NCBI GenBank assembly: GCA_025210695.1
Contig: JAOARE010000002.1
Location: forward strand, 1-34,950
Length of the DNA stretch: 34,950 nucleotides
Reading direction: 5' to 3'
Source of the DNA: Rickettsiales bacterium
GTDB lineage: Bacteria; Pseudomonadota; Alphaproteobacteria; Rickettsiales; CANDYO01
The translations under genes were made by a program, and so were the position numbers. The notes beneath the pieces were generated by a model. The model was given only the letters and a program-made list of their open reading frames with translations, searched no databases and was not told the DNA's origin. Shown here piece after piece: positions 1 through 8,414 of this stretch (the stretch's first letter is position 1; each line of letters opens with the position of its first letter).

Positions 1-4
1 GTCT

Positions 5-541
5 ATGGCAATGCTAAATGCTTTGGAATATTTAACCTTAGAAGCTAAAATTCTTTCTGAAAAAGATTCATCTGAAAAAGAAAAACTTAGGGAGCAAGCT
101 GAAATTAAATTTCAGAATATGGGGTATGAAGGAGAAAAATTTATTAGAGCTGCTGCGGCTACAGTAGGTATAGCACTGCTAGATACTGCTATGGTTGCAA
201 CTGCTGGAGGTGGAATGGCTGCACCTGCGGCAGTGGGGATCACAGCTAGTGAAAAATTTGTACAGGGAAGTTTAGTGGCATCTCAAGCAGCTGATATTGT
301 ACAAAATACTCGTGATGGGATTGAGCAAATTAATGAAGGGCTTGAAAAATTTGAGAAGCAGAAAAAAAAGCTAACTAGACAAGAAACAAGAACTAAAGAT
401 AGAAGAGGTGCTTTGAAGCCAGATAATCTACCAAAGAAAAAAGATAATCTATTAAAGAGATTTCTTAGAAATAGGAGCGAAGGTACTTTTCCAGCTGCTG
501 TTCCATATAATAAACCCAAAGGAGGTGTGCAATCGCATTAG
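5..541 (+). CDS. Lineage-specific helical protein, 178 aa, possibly 5'-truncated
   Basis: I do not recognise this protein. Residues 1-47 are charged and probably helical. Residues 48-80 form an Ala/Gly-rich hydrophobic stretch able to enter a membrane. Residues 105-160 are strongly charged (many Lys, Glu and Arg) and probably coiled-coil or disordered. The tail ends Gly-Gly-Val-Gln-Ser-His. Two ATG codons lie close together at the left edge (5 and 11), and the frame is open to the first base, so the true start may lie outside the window. The overall plan (charged helices, small-residue hydrophobic segment, basic tail) resembles the proteins at 13261-14091 and 18549-19319, but I see no clear alignable identity with either. 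A secreted or membrane-associated role is inference only. Confidence 0.6.
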   Translation: MAMLNALEYLTLEAKILSEKDSSEKEKLREQAEIKFQNMGYEGEKFIRAAAATVGIALLDTAMVATAGGGMAAPAAVGITASEKFVQGSLVASQAADIVQNTRDGIEQINEGLEKFEKQKKKLTRQETRTKDRRGALKPDNLPKKKDNLLKRFLRNRSEGTFPAAVPYNKPKGGVQSH

Positions 542-784
542 TTTTTCTGCAGCAGTTTAGCTAAGGTTAAATTGCTCTGGATGATGAGAGGGGGATTCGG
601 TTATTAATTATCAATGGCAATCATATTTAGTTTTTTATCTATGATTTTTGCATTAGAGAAAAACTAGATCTCATGAGATGTGATTCTTAATAGACTCAGC
701 ATACTATTTCAGTTTCTGAATATGTTCATTGGTTTGGCACTTATTTTGGGGGTAATTCTTATTTTGCTTATCAAATGAAATTTG

Positions 785-1864
785 CTAACTCCAATAGAAC
801 TTGACCCGTTGTTGAACTCCGCAGATAAGATCATAAGGAATATGATCTGTGTGTTTTGCAACTTCTTCTATTGGTAATTTATCACCCCATAAAGTGACAG
901 GGTCTCCAGCTTGAGCATCTGGACAATTTCTAAGATCAATAGTGGCCATGTCCATAGATACTCTGCCAACTATTTGACATTTTTTATTATTCACAAGTAC
1001 AGGGGTACCATCTTTAGCAGTTCTGGGATATCCATCTCCATAGCCCATAGCAATTACTCCCACAGGCATGTCTTCAGGGCAGGAGAATTTGGCGCCATAA
1101 CCGATTGTTGTATGTTTTTTAAAGTTAGATACTTTGACTAATTTTGTTTGCAAGGTCATAACGGGTTTTAAATTTAGACTTGAAGCTGATTTATGGGGAA
1201 GGGGAGAGATTCCATATAATGATAATCCTGGCCTTACAACTTCATATAAATTATTTTCAAAATTAAAAATTGCAGCAGAATTAGCAATGCTTTTGGGACC
1301 CGACATTTCTTTGGTGAATTGCTTAAATCTCTTAAATTGGGTTTGATTTAAGGGGTGATCCTTTTCTTCAGAGTAAGCTAAATGAGATATTATTCCAATA
1401 GGTTTTATTATTTGTGGATTGTTGCTTAATATTTTATATATTTCTTTTGCATCTTCTGGGAGGAAACCTAAGCGACCCATGCCAGTATCAATTTTTAGCC
1501 AAATTTTGATAGGATTTGTTAATTTGATAGTTTCTAACCATTTTAATTGTTGTTTCTCATGAAAGATAAGGTGAAAATTTTGTTCAGAAGCAATAAGTAA
1601 ATCATTTGGTTCAAAAGCACCGGACATTAAGGTGATTGGTGCCTTAACATTCACTTTTCTTAAGGCTAGAGCTTCATCTACGCACGCAACACCAAAGCTG
1701 CTAACTTTACCATCTAAGAGAATAGCAACAGAGCGAAGCCCGTGACCATATCCATTAGCCTTGATCATTGCCATTATATTGCGCTCTTGAGCCTGGTTTT
1801 TTATAGTTTCAAGATTATGAAGAAGATTTTTCGTAGATAATGCTGCTGTAGCAACTCTTGCCAT
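785..1864 (-). CDS. alr: Alanine racemase
   Basis: A PLP-dependent enzyme that interconverts L- and D-alanine in the cytoplasm and so supplies D-Ala for peptidoglycan. Its 359 aa match the usual family length. The N-terminal barrel carries the PLP lysine at K35 in the signature KANGYGHG (35-42). R130 follows the KIDTGMGR motif, and R211 in VVRPGLSLYG is the arginine that contacts the pyridine nitrogen in this family. Y256 in TIGYGAKF is the second catalytic base, and the C-terminal beta domain carries GRVSMDM (300-306). An AGGAAA ribosome site precedes the ATG. The gene is divergent from nuoM, with about 110 bp between them. All key residues are present, so it should be active. Confidence 0.96.
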   Translation of the reverse strand: MARVATAALSTKNLLHNLETIKNQAQERNIMAMIKANGYGHGLRSVAILLDGKVSSFGVACVDEALALRKVNVKAPITLMSGAFEPNDLLIASEQNFHLIFHEKQQLKWLETIKLTNPIKIWLKIDTGMGRLGFLPEDAKEIYKILSNNPQIIKPIGIISHLAYSEEKDHPLNQTQFKRFKQFTKEMSGPKSIANSAAIFNFENNLYEVVRPGLSLYGISPLPHKSASSLNLKPVMTLQTKLVKVSNFKKHTTIGYGAKFSCPEDMPVGVIAMGYGDGYPRTAKDGTPVLVNNKKCQIVGRVSMDMATIDLRNCPDAQAGDPVTLWGDKLPIEEVAKHTDHIPYDLICGVQQRVKFYWS

Positions 1865-1974
1865 ATTTTTTCCTATTAAAGATATCTCAAAAGCATAGTA
1901 TATTGAATAAGTTAATGCAAGAATAAGAAATATATGCTAAAAAAGATGTGAAAGAATTTTAGAAGGTTAATATA

Positions 1975-3435
1975 ATGACGGCGTTTCCATTATTATCTAG
2001 CATGATTATATGCCCTTTGCTTGGGGTATTATTTATTCTATTTGCTACAAAAGAGGATAGATCTGTAAAGATTATTGCTCTTCTAAGTAGTCTTATTTCA
2101 TTGTTAGTGAGTATCGTAGTTTATTTAGATTTTGATAATTCTGTGTCAGAGTTTCAGTTTCAAGAATTTTATCTTCTTATAAAATCTATGGGAATGAATT
2201 ATCATCTTGGGATAGATGGTATTTCAATCTTTTTAATTATACTAACCGCCATATTAACTCCTCTTTGTATTCTAGCTAGTTGGGAGTCTATCAAGTTTAG
2301 AGTAAAAGAATATATGGTGGCTTTTCTAATTCTTGAGTCTTTGGTGATTGGAGTGTTCTGTGCCTTAGATTTTATTCTATTCTATATCTTTTTTGAAGCG
2401 ATGTTGATTCCAATGTTCTTGCTCATTGGTATTTGGGGAGGAGAAAGAAGAATATATGCGGCAATTAAATTTTTTCTCTATACTCTCGCAGGTTCATTAT
2501 TTTTATTAGTGGCTATCATTTATATTTATCAAAATACAGGCATATTGAATATTATCCATTTACAAGGCTTGGTGTCTGAATTTTCTCTTACAGAGCAGAA
2601 CTTATTATGGTTGGCATTTTTTATCTCTTTTGCAGTGAAGATACCAATGTGGCCAGTTCACACTTGGCTGCCTGATGCTCACGTGCAGGCTCCTACAGCT
2701 GGTTCAGTTATTTTAGCGGGTGTTTTGCTAAAAATGGGAGCTTATGGTTTCTTGAGATTTTCTCTTCCTATGCTGCCTGATGCTAGTCATCACTTTGCAA
2801 ATATAGTGTTTTTCTTAAGTGCAGTTGCAGTTATTTACGCATCCTGTTTAGCTTTTGTTCAAACTGATATGAAGAAGCTGGTTGCTTATTCTTCGATAGC
2901 TCATATGGGTTTTGTTACCATGGGGATTTTCACTTTTAATCAAATAGCCATTGAAGGTGCATTATTTCAGATGATTAGTCATGGTTTGGTTTCAGCTGCA
3001 TTATTTTTGATTGTCGGCGCGTTATATGATCGTATGCATACCAAAGAAATTAGCCAATATGGTGGAGTGGTAAATAAAATGCCTATGTTCGCTTTTATCT
3101 TTATGGTGTTCACTATGGCTTCAGTAGGCCTTCCTGGCACTAGTGGATTTGTTGGAGAGATGTTGGTTATTGTGGGGACTTATCAAGTTAATCAACTATA
3201 TGCCACTATGGTTGCAACAGGGTTAGTATTAGGTGCGGCTTATATGCTTTGGCTTTATAGAAGAGTGATATTTGGAGGCATAACCAATCCTAAAGTGGAA
3301 GAGTTAGAGGATTTAAGTATAAGAGAGTGGTTGATTCTTGCTCCGTTGTTAATATTAACTATATTATTAGGAGTTTATCCTAAAATTATTACGGATGCGC
3401 TTCACACTCCAGTTCTAGAGTTGTTAGGAAAATAG
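1975..3435 (+). CDS. nuoM: NADH-quinone oxidoreductase subunit M
   Basis: An antiporter-like, proton-pumping membrane subunit of respiratory complex I, located in the inner membrane. Its 486 aa and about 14 hydrophobic segments fit the family. Key residues are visible: E141 in transmembrane helix 5 (FFEAMLIPMFLL), K222 in SFAVKIPMWPVHTWLPDAH, and K253 in the helix 8 motif ending GVLLKMGAYG. AAGG at 1963-1966 gives a well-spaced ribosome site. In most genomes nuoM follows nuoL; here the upstream neighbour is the divergent alr, so the nuo operon is broken in this genome and nuoM opens its own unit. The methyltransferase gene follows after 10 bp. Confidence 0.97.
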   Translation: MTAFPLLSSMIICPLLGVLFILFATKEDRSVKIIALLSSLISLLVSIVVYLDFDNSVSEFQFQEFYLLIKSMGMNYHLGIDGISIFLIILTAILTPLCILASWESIKFRVKEYMVAFLILESLVIGVFCALDFILFYIFFEAMLIPMFLLIGIWGGERRIYAAIKFFLYTLAGSLFLLVAIIYIYQNTGILNIIHLQGLVSEFSLTEQNLLWLAFFISFAVKIPMWPVHTWLPDAHVQAPTAGSVILAGVLLKMGAYGFLRFSLPMLPDASHHFANIVFFLSAVAVIYASCLAFVQTDMKKLVAYSSIAHMGFVTMGIFTFNQIAIEGALFQMISHGLVSAALFLIVGALYDRMHTKEISQYGGVVNKMPMFAFIFMVFTMASVGLPGTSGFVGEMLVIVGTYQVNQLYATMVATGLVLGAAYMLWLYRRVIFGGITNPKVEELEDLSIREWLILAPLLILTILLGVYPKIITDALHTPVLELLGK

Positions 3436-3445
3436 GAAATACATT

Positions 3446-4252
3446 ATGTTATCTATGCCAAGTCCGTATTTGGATGGTCGTGTACAAACTTTAAATAATA
3501 TGGGGGCAGTTAGTCCTGCGGTCGATCCTATTACTTATAGGTATCTAGATTTCTTAAAACAATCTAATTCTTCTGTGTTGGCTTTAGAAATTGGTGCTGC
3601 ATATGGCAATATGGTATTAAGTGTTCTACAAAATACAGAAGTTAATATTGTTGCTAATGACCTTGATAATAGACATATTGAAATTTTAAATAATAGAGTG
3701 CAAGAATGTTGTAAGGATCAGTTTTACAGGTTAAAGACAGATGTTAGTAATTTTCCTCAGGAATTCAAATTAGCACAGAATTTTGATGCTATTTTAATGG
3801 CTAGAGTAGCTCATTTTTTCAGTCCAGAGAAGTTTGGAGATGCTGTTAATAAAATTGTAGAGATTCTTAACCCTGAAGGATGTGTATATTTGGTTGGGAT
3901 TACTCCATATGTAAATAGGTTTGCCTCATTTATTTCTGAATATGAGAAAAGAATAAAAAATGGTGAAGATTGGCCAGGTTATATTGAAAACATGCAGGAA
4001 TATACTGATTTAGAGTTTACTAGTGAGAAGGTTTATCAAAGTCTAAAAGAAAAACCATTTCATTTCTTGAGTGCGAATTATCTTAGAGGAGTGTTTGAGG
4101 ATAGAGGATTTTATGTGAAATATTCTGAAGAATTTCCATTGAGTTATAATTCTAATGAGTGGAGTTATGATGGTAGAGAGAATGTTGGTATTATTGCCTG
4201 TAAAGATGCTGCTTTATTAGGTGTACAAAATAATTTTTCTGAAGAGATGTAA
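3446..4252 (+). CDS. Class I SAM-dependent methyltransferase inserted between nuoM and nuoN
   Basis: A 268-aa protein with a Rossmann methyltransferase fold. Motif I is LALEIGAAYG (45-54), which should bind S-adenosylmethionine. The acidic end of strand 2 is NDLD (71-74), DV at 99-100 fits motif III, and ILMARVAHFF (116-125) fits the motif IV/post-I strand. It is followed by a helix and VYLVGITPY. The substrate cannot be read from the sequence; the C-terminal hundred residues look lineage-specific. It starts 10 bp after nuoM with an AGGAAA site and ends 2 bp before nuoN, so it is almost certainly co-transcribed and translationally coupled with both complex I genes. It could modify a complex I subunit, a quinone or something unrelated. 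The fold is well supported; the target is unknown. Confidence 0.8.
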   Translation: MLSMPSPYLDGRVQTLNNMGAVSPAVDPITYRYLDFLKQSNSSVLALEIGAAYGNMVLSVLQNTEVNIVANDLDNRHIEILNNRVQECCKDQFYRLKTDVSNFPQEFKLAQNFDAILMARVAHFFSPEKFGDAVNKIVEILNPEGCVYLVGITPYVNRFASFISEYEKRIKNGEDWPGYIENMQEYTDLEFTSEKVYQSLKEKPFHFLSANYLRGVFEDRGFYVKYSEEFPLSYNSNEWSYDGRENVGIIACKDAALLGVQNNFSEEM

Positions 4253-4254
4253 TC

Positions 4255-5652
4255 ATGAACCAAATTAATATTTTATTACCTGAAGTTTTTTTAAGCATAG
4301 TGGCTTGTGGTGTGTTAATAATAGGAGTATTTAGCAAATGCTTCAAATATGGAAATCTTCTTTTAGCACTTGCTTTCTCAGTGGCAATTTATTTTCTGTT
4401 AGTTAAAGTTCCAGGTTATGAGGTTGTTGCATTTGATGGTTTATTTAAAACCACAGGGTTAATTCGATTCTTAAAGCTGCTGATTTTAATTTCTGGTGTT
4501 TTTTATGCCATACTTGGAGGAAGGAAGCAATTAGAAGGATGTTCTATTGCCAGAACGGATCTTTTTGAGTTTCCAGTTCTAGTAATGCTAGCAGTTACAG
4601 GAATGATGTTGATGTTATCTGCAAATAATTTCTTGAGTTTCTATGTGTCGCTTGAATTGCAAAGCTTTTGTTTATATGTATTGGCATCTTTTGAAAGAGA
4701 AGACAGTAAATCTTCAGAGGCGGGACTTAAGTATTTTGTTTTAGGTTCATTTGCTTCAGGATTGTTGTTATTTGGTGTTTCTTTAATTTATGGTTTTACA
4801 GGAAATTTAGATTTTGATGCCTTAGAGATTCTTTTAAGTGCTAATGCTAGTAGCGATATAGCTATTGGAGTGATTATTGGGATTATTATGTTCCTAATAG
4901 GTTTGTTCTTTAAGATTTCGGCAGCTCCTTTTCATATGTGGACACCTGATGTGTATCAGGGATCTCCTACAATTGTAACTTGCTTCTTTGCAACAGTTGC
5001 CAAGATAGCCACTGTTGGAGCATTACTTAGAATAACTTCAGATGTATTATCTGGATGGAAGCTAGACCTTCAGCCTATATTTATCTTAATAACTTGTCTT
5101 TCCATGTTGGTTGGATCAATTGGAGCTTTAAGACAAACTAATATTAAAAGATTACTAGCTTATAGCTCCATAGGGCATGTGGGTTATATGTTGCTTGCTA
5201 TTTCTGCTTTTGTTCAAGATCTTAGCGTGGTGATATATTTGGGAATTTACGTAACTATGACTTTAGGCGTGTTTGCCATGGTTATGAATATTAAATCTAA
5301 TAATAAAGATATTATAGAGATTAAAGATCTGTCAGGACTATCTAAAGCAAATCCTTTAGCGGCTGCATTTTTGGCGGTGTTTATGTTTTCTTTAGCTGGA
5401 ATTCCACCATTTGCTGGTTTTTTTGCTAAATTTTATGTGTTTCAAACAGCTTTAAACGCAGGATTATATGTAACTATTTTATTTGCTATTATTTCTGCTG
5501 TTATTTCTGCTTATTACTACTTAAGAATTGTGAAAATAATGTATTTAGATGAAGCGCATAGTAAGTTCACTAATGAAATGACTTATGGAGTCAGGATTAC
5601 TATCTTAACTCTTGTGTTGTTTAACTTGTTCTATATAATGTTTTCCTACTAA
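4255..5652 (+). CDS. nuoN: NADH-quinone oxidoreductase subunit N
   Basis: The third antiporter-like subunit of complex I, in the inner membrane next to NuoA/J/K. Its 465 aa are almost entirely hydrophobic helices. Landmarks are E134 in FYVSLELQSF, K159 in EAGLKYF, K220 in FFKISAAPFHMW, the family signature HMWTPDVYQGSPT (227-239) and K250 in the following helix. The IKRLLAYSSIGHVGYML stretch is also typical of the family. The ATG lies 2 bp after the methyltransferase stop, within the same transcription unit. nuoN ends a complex I operon in most alphaproteobacteria, as it seems to do here; the next gene, for ribonuclease J, starts 50 bp downstream. Confidence 0.96.
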   Translation: MNQINILLPEVFLSIVACGVLIIGVFSKCFKYGNLLLALAFSVAIYFLLVKVPGYEVVAFDGLFKTTGLIRFLKLLILISGVFYAILGGRKQLEGCSIARTDLFEFPVLVMLAVTGMMLMLSANNFLSFYVSLELQSFCLYVLASFEREDSKSSEAGLKYFVLGSFASGLLLFGVSLIYGFTGNLDFDALEILLSANASSDIAIGVIIGIIMFLIGLFFKISAAPFHMWTPDVYQGSPTIVTCFFATVAKIATVGALLRITSDVLSGWKLDLQPIFILITCLSMLVGSIGALRQTNIKRLLAYSSIGHVGYMLLAISAFVQDLSVVIYLGIYVTMTLGVFAMVMNIKSNNKDIIEIKDLSGLSKANPLAAAFLAVFMFSLAGIPPFAGFFAKFYVFQTALNAGLYVTILFAIISAVISAYYYLRIVKIMYLDEAHSKFTNEMTYGVRITILTLVLFNLFYIMFSY

Positions 5653-5701
5653 TTTAATTTTATTTAAGAAAATTAATACTATATATAAGATGTAAATAAT
5701 T

Positions 5702-7378
5702 ATGAGTTTTGATATTAAGAAACATAAAAATGACCTGATCTTTATTCCATTAGGGGGAGCAGGAGAAATTGGTATGAATGTCAATTTATACCAATATAAA
5801 GGTAAATGGTTGATGGTAGATCTGGGTGCTGGATTTACAGATGATTATTTCCCAGGTGTGGATTTAATGGTAGCTGAAATAGATTATATATCTAACCAGA
5901 AAAATAATTTGCTTGGAATTGTTTTAACCCATGCCCATGAAGATCATTTAGGTGCTGTTCAGTATCTTTGGAAAGAATTGCGTTGCCCTATTTATACTAC
6001 AAAATTTACAGCAAGTTTTTTAAGGGCAAAATTAAAAGAAACAGATTTCTGGAGAGACATAGAGATCATTGAGATTGAGGAAAATAGTGTCACTCAAATT
6101 GGTCCTTTTGCAATTGAGACTGTTCCATTAAGTCATTCCACTCCTGAAATGCAATCCCTTATGATTCGTACTGATTTAGGTAATGTGTTTCATACTGGTG
6201 ATTGGAAGTTTGATCATAACCCATTAATTGGAGATCCAAATGATCAGAAGCTATTAGGCAAATTAGGTGATGAAGGTGTGTTAGCAATGATTGGTGATTC
6301 AACCAATGTGTTTAATGATACATATTCTGGATCTGAAGGGGATTTGCGTGAAAGTATTATAGAGTTGGTTAAGGGCTGTAAGAAAATGGTGGTGATTACT
6401 ACTTTTGCTTCTAATGTGGCTAGAATGGAAACAATTTTGAAAGCTGCAGAAGCTGCTGGTCGTAGAGTGGTTATGGCTGGAAGAAGCTTGTGGAGAATTT
6501 TAGAGGCTGCTCAATCTAGTGGGTATTTACTGGATATTCCTCCTGTATTACGTCCTGATAAAATGGGAAACATAAAACGTGAGAAGTTATTGGTTTTGTC
6601 TACAGGTTGTCAAGGTGAACCAATGGCAGCCACAACTAAAATGGCTAATGGTTCTCATCCTAATTTAAAATTATTACCAGGTGATACAATAATTTTTTCA
6701 TCAAAAATTATTCCAGGTAATGAGAAAAAGATTTTTAGACTATTAAATCAATTAATTGCTCAGCAAATCGAGGTGTTCACAGAGAAAGAACATTTTGTTC
6801 ATGTGTCAGGTCATCCATCTCAAGGTGAATTAAAATTGATGTATGAATTGATTCGTCCACAAGTTGCGGTGCCAGTTCATGGTGAATTAATGCATATACA
6901 TGAGCATATCCGCTTGGCTAAATCTTGGGGGGTGAAAAACTCTGTTCAGGTTACTAATGGAGATGTTATAAGGCTAGCTCCTGGGAAGTCAGAAGTTATT
7001 GATAAGGTTGAGTCTGGTTATTTAGGGATTGATGGTCATTTCTTACTTCCAGGAAATTCCAGCATTTTAAAAATGCGTCGTCGTATGCAAGAATCTGGAG
7101 TGGTATTTATGGTGCTAATGTTAAATGATAGAAACCAAATGGTTATGCCTCCAGTTATTAGAGCTCCTGGTGTTTTGGATATGGAGGAAGACAGGAGTAT
7201 TGTAACTAACATTGCCAAAGAGGTTCATAAGGCTTTAGGGGGTTTTATGGAGACTGTTTCTAAGAAAAAACAGCGTAGCGATGTGGTGGAATCCACTGTT
7301 CGCACAGCTATACGTGGCGTTCTAAAAAGAGAAGTTGGAAAAAATCCAATGATAGAAGTGGAGTTAGTTTACTTATAA
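5702..7378 (+). CDS. rnj: Ribonuclease J, metallo-beta-lactamase/beta-CASP nuclease
   Basis: A 558-aa ribonuclease of the RNase J group, which processes and degrades mRNA and rRNA with 5'-exo and endo activity in the cytoplasm. The zinc motif HAHEDH (77-82) lies in LTHAHEDHLGAV. It is followed by HTGDWKFD (motif 3), GDSTN, the beta-CASP region with TTFASNVARM, then SGHPSQGEL and PVHGELMHIHEH. The C-terminal domain ends at IEVELVYL. The length matches alphaproteobacterial RNase J. No clear Shine-Dalgarno site precedes the ATG. Its stop codon overlaps the ATG of the Nudix gene by one base, so the two are probably translated from one mRNA. The link between RNA turnover and a nucleotide-cleaving Nudix enzyme is only suggestive. 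Confidence 0.93.
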   Translation: MSFDIKKHKNDLIFIPLGGAGEIGMNVNLYQYKGKWLMVDLGAGFTDDYFPGVDLMVAEIDYISNQKNNLLGIVLTHAHEDHLGAVQYLWKELRCPIYTTKFTASFLRAKLKETDFWRDIEIIEIEENSVTQIGPFAIETVPLSHSTPEMQSLMIRTDLGNVFHTGDWKFDHNPLIGDPNDQKLLGKLGDEGVLAMIGDSTNVFNDTYSGSEGDLRESIIELVKGCKKMVVITTFASNVARMETILKAAEAAGRRVVMAGRSLWRILEAAQSSGYLLDIPPVLRPDKMGNIKREKLLVLSTGCQGEPMAATTKMANGSHPNLKLLPGDTIIFSSKIIPGNEKKIFRLLNQLIAQQIEVFTEKEHFVHVSGHPSQGELKLMYELIRPQVAVPVHGELMHIHEHIRLAKSWGVKNSVQVTNGDVIRLAPGKSEVIDKVESGYLGIDGHFLLPGNSSILKMRRRMQESGVVFMVLMLNDRNQMVMPPVIRAPGVLDMEEDRSIVTNIAKEVHKALGGFMETVSKKKQRSDVVESTVRTAIRGVLKREVGKNPMIEVELVYL

Positions 7379-7896
7379 TGAGCAAGTATAAAAAATTTGC
7401 TATAAACATAATTATTGTGATCTTTGCTTTTGGAATAGGATATTATTCTTCAATGAAAAAGGTTGATTCTCTAAAACCAGTTCTAACAACTGCTGGTGTA
7501 GTTCATGTTTGTCCAGAAAATAAAATTGTTCTTATTGAGCGTGGCAAAGCTCCTAAAGGAGTAGCAATGTTTGGTGGTCATGTTGAATATAACGAAGCGT
7601 TAGAAGTGGCATTTAGGCGTGAATTACTAGAAGAGCTAAATATATCTGAGATTAGTGATTTACAGTTACTTGGAGTTCATGGTGATCCTGGGCGTGATCC
7701 AAGACAGCATTCTGTGGAAGTTACATATAGCTGCGTTACTAATCAGAGTCCTAAAGCAGGAAGTGATGCTAAGTCAGTAAAATTATATAGCTCTCAAGAT
7801 ATTCTTAATCTTACTGATAGTGGATTTGCTTTTGATCATGGTAAAATTCTAAAACAATATCTGGTTAACTTGGGTGATTACAACCCTTGTAATTAG
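7378..7896 (+). CDS. Nudix hydrolase with an N-terminal membrane anchor
   Basis: A 172-aa protein. Residues 7-24 form one hydrophobic helix after a basic start, so this is a signal anchor or an uncleaved signal peptide. The Nudix fold follows from about residue 36. The Nudix box is complete from G67 to I89: G67, five residues, E73, seven residues, R81-E82, then E85-E86, with Asn replacing the usual final Gly at 88. The downstream GRDPRQHSVEVTY (105-117) resembles the GRDPR segment of ADP-ribose-pyrophosphatase-like Nudix proteins, so hydrolysis of a nucleoside diphosphate linked to another group is likely. The exact substrate is unknown. With an anchor of this kind the domain may sit outside the cytoplasm, which is unusual for Nudix enzymes. 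The start overlaps the RNase J stop by one base. A degenerate copy lies downstream at 8006. Confidence 0.85.
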   Translation: MSKYKKFAINIIIVIFAFGIGYYSSMKKVDSLKPVLTTAGVVHVCPENKIVLIERGKAPKGVAMFGGHVEYNEALEVAFRRELLEELNISEISDLQLLGVHGDPGRDPRQHSVEVTYSCVTNQSPKAGSDAKSVKLYSSQDILNLTDSGFAFDHGKILKQYLVNLGDYNPCN

Positions 7897-7898
7897 CA

Positions 7899-7941
7899 AA
7901 ACTCATTTTAAATCAGATAAATTAATTTAACTTATGAGTTT
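7899..7941 (+). other. Inverted repeat between the two Nudix-type genes
   Basis: AAACTCAT at 7899-7906 pairs perfectly with ATGAGTTT at 7934-7941 across a 27-nt AT-rich loop. It lies just after the Nudix stop. The stem is only 8 bp and no clean T-run follows, so it could be a weak terminator, an mRNA 3' stabiliser or a chance pairing. Confidence 0.3.
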
Positions 7942-8005
7942 AAGATTGGTTTTTATAAAATTTATGAATAGTATATTTTGATAAGTTATACATGGAAAAA
8001 AATAA

Positions 8006-8347
8006 ATGAGAAATTTTACGATAGTTTTTATTATTACTTTTGTTATTTGTCTGTTGGGTTATTATTTTATTCCTCAAAATAAACAGTCTGTTAAGCAGTT
8101 TCCTATAAAGTCAAAGATAGATACTCCTGAAAATAAAACTTTACCCGATCAAGATTTAAAAGGAGTGGCGTTTGGTGATATTGAGTATCATGAAGAGTCT
8201 GATCTTCCATCTAGGCGTAAATCTATAGAAGAGTTCGATAAGCCTAAAGAGGGTAATAAGTTAGGAGTTTTTGGAGAGCTTGAGTCTCCAGATGATCCAA
8301 ATCGTTATTCTGTTGGTGTGACCTATAAGATAAGATTAGATCCATAG
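8006..8347 (+). CDS. Degenerate, catalytically dead paralogue of the upstream Nudix protein
   Basis: A 113-aa protein with a hydrophobic N-terminal helix (about 4-22), as in the gene before it. Lined up with that Nudix protein it keeps PENK (41-44 against 46-49), KGVAF then GDIEYHE (52-63 against KGVAMF and GGHVEYNE, 60-73), RRKSIEE (70-76 against RRELLEE, 80-86) and LGVFG, DDPNRYSVGVTY (86-107 against LGVHG, RDPRQHSVEVTY). The Nudix box is broken: the essential Arg-Glu pair is Arg-Lys, and the region before the box has lost a strand. It ends just after the shared VTY segment and lacks the partner's last 50 or so residues. It is therefore a tandem duplicate that has lost catalysis and shrunk. 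Whether it is decaying or has been recruited to a new role is unknown; the frame is still open. Confidence 0.65.
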   Translation: MRNFTIVFIITFVICLLGYYFIPQNKQSVKQFPIKSKIDTPENKTLPDQDLKGVAFGDIEYHEESDLPSRRKSIEEFDKPKEGNKLGVFGELESPDDPNRYSVGVTYKIRLDP

Positions 8348-8414
8348 GCTTAATAATTTCTTAAGATAATCCTATTATTATTTAATTACATATAATTAAA
8401 AGGAGTTATTAAAA

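Noticed and set aside
668-679. Perfect 12-bp palindrome ATCTCATGAGAT
   Set aside because: Palindromes of this size are expected several times by chance in 35 kb and nothing nearby suggests an operator.
680-778. Small hydrophobic frame (GTG start, or ATG at 722) ending just before the alr 3' end
   Set aside because: It is very short, has no ribosome site and lies in AT-rich DNA where hydrophobic frames arise easily.
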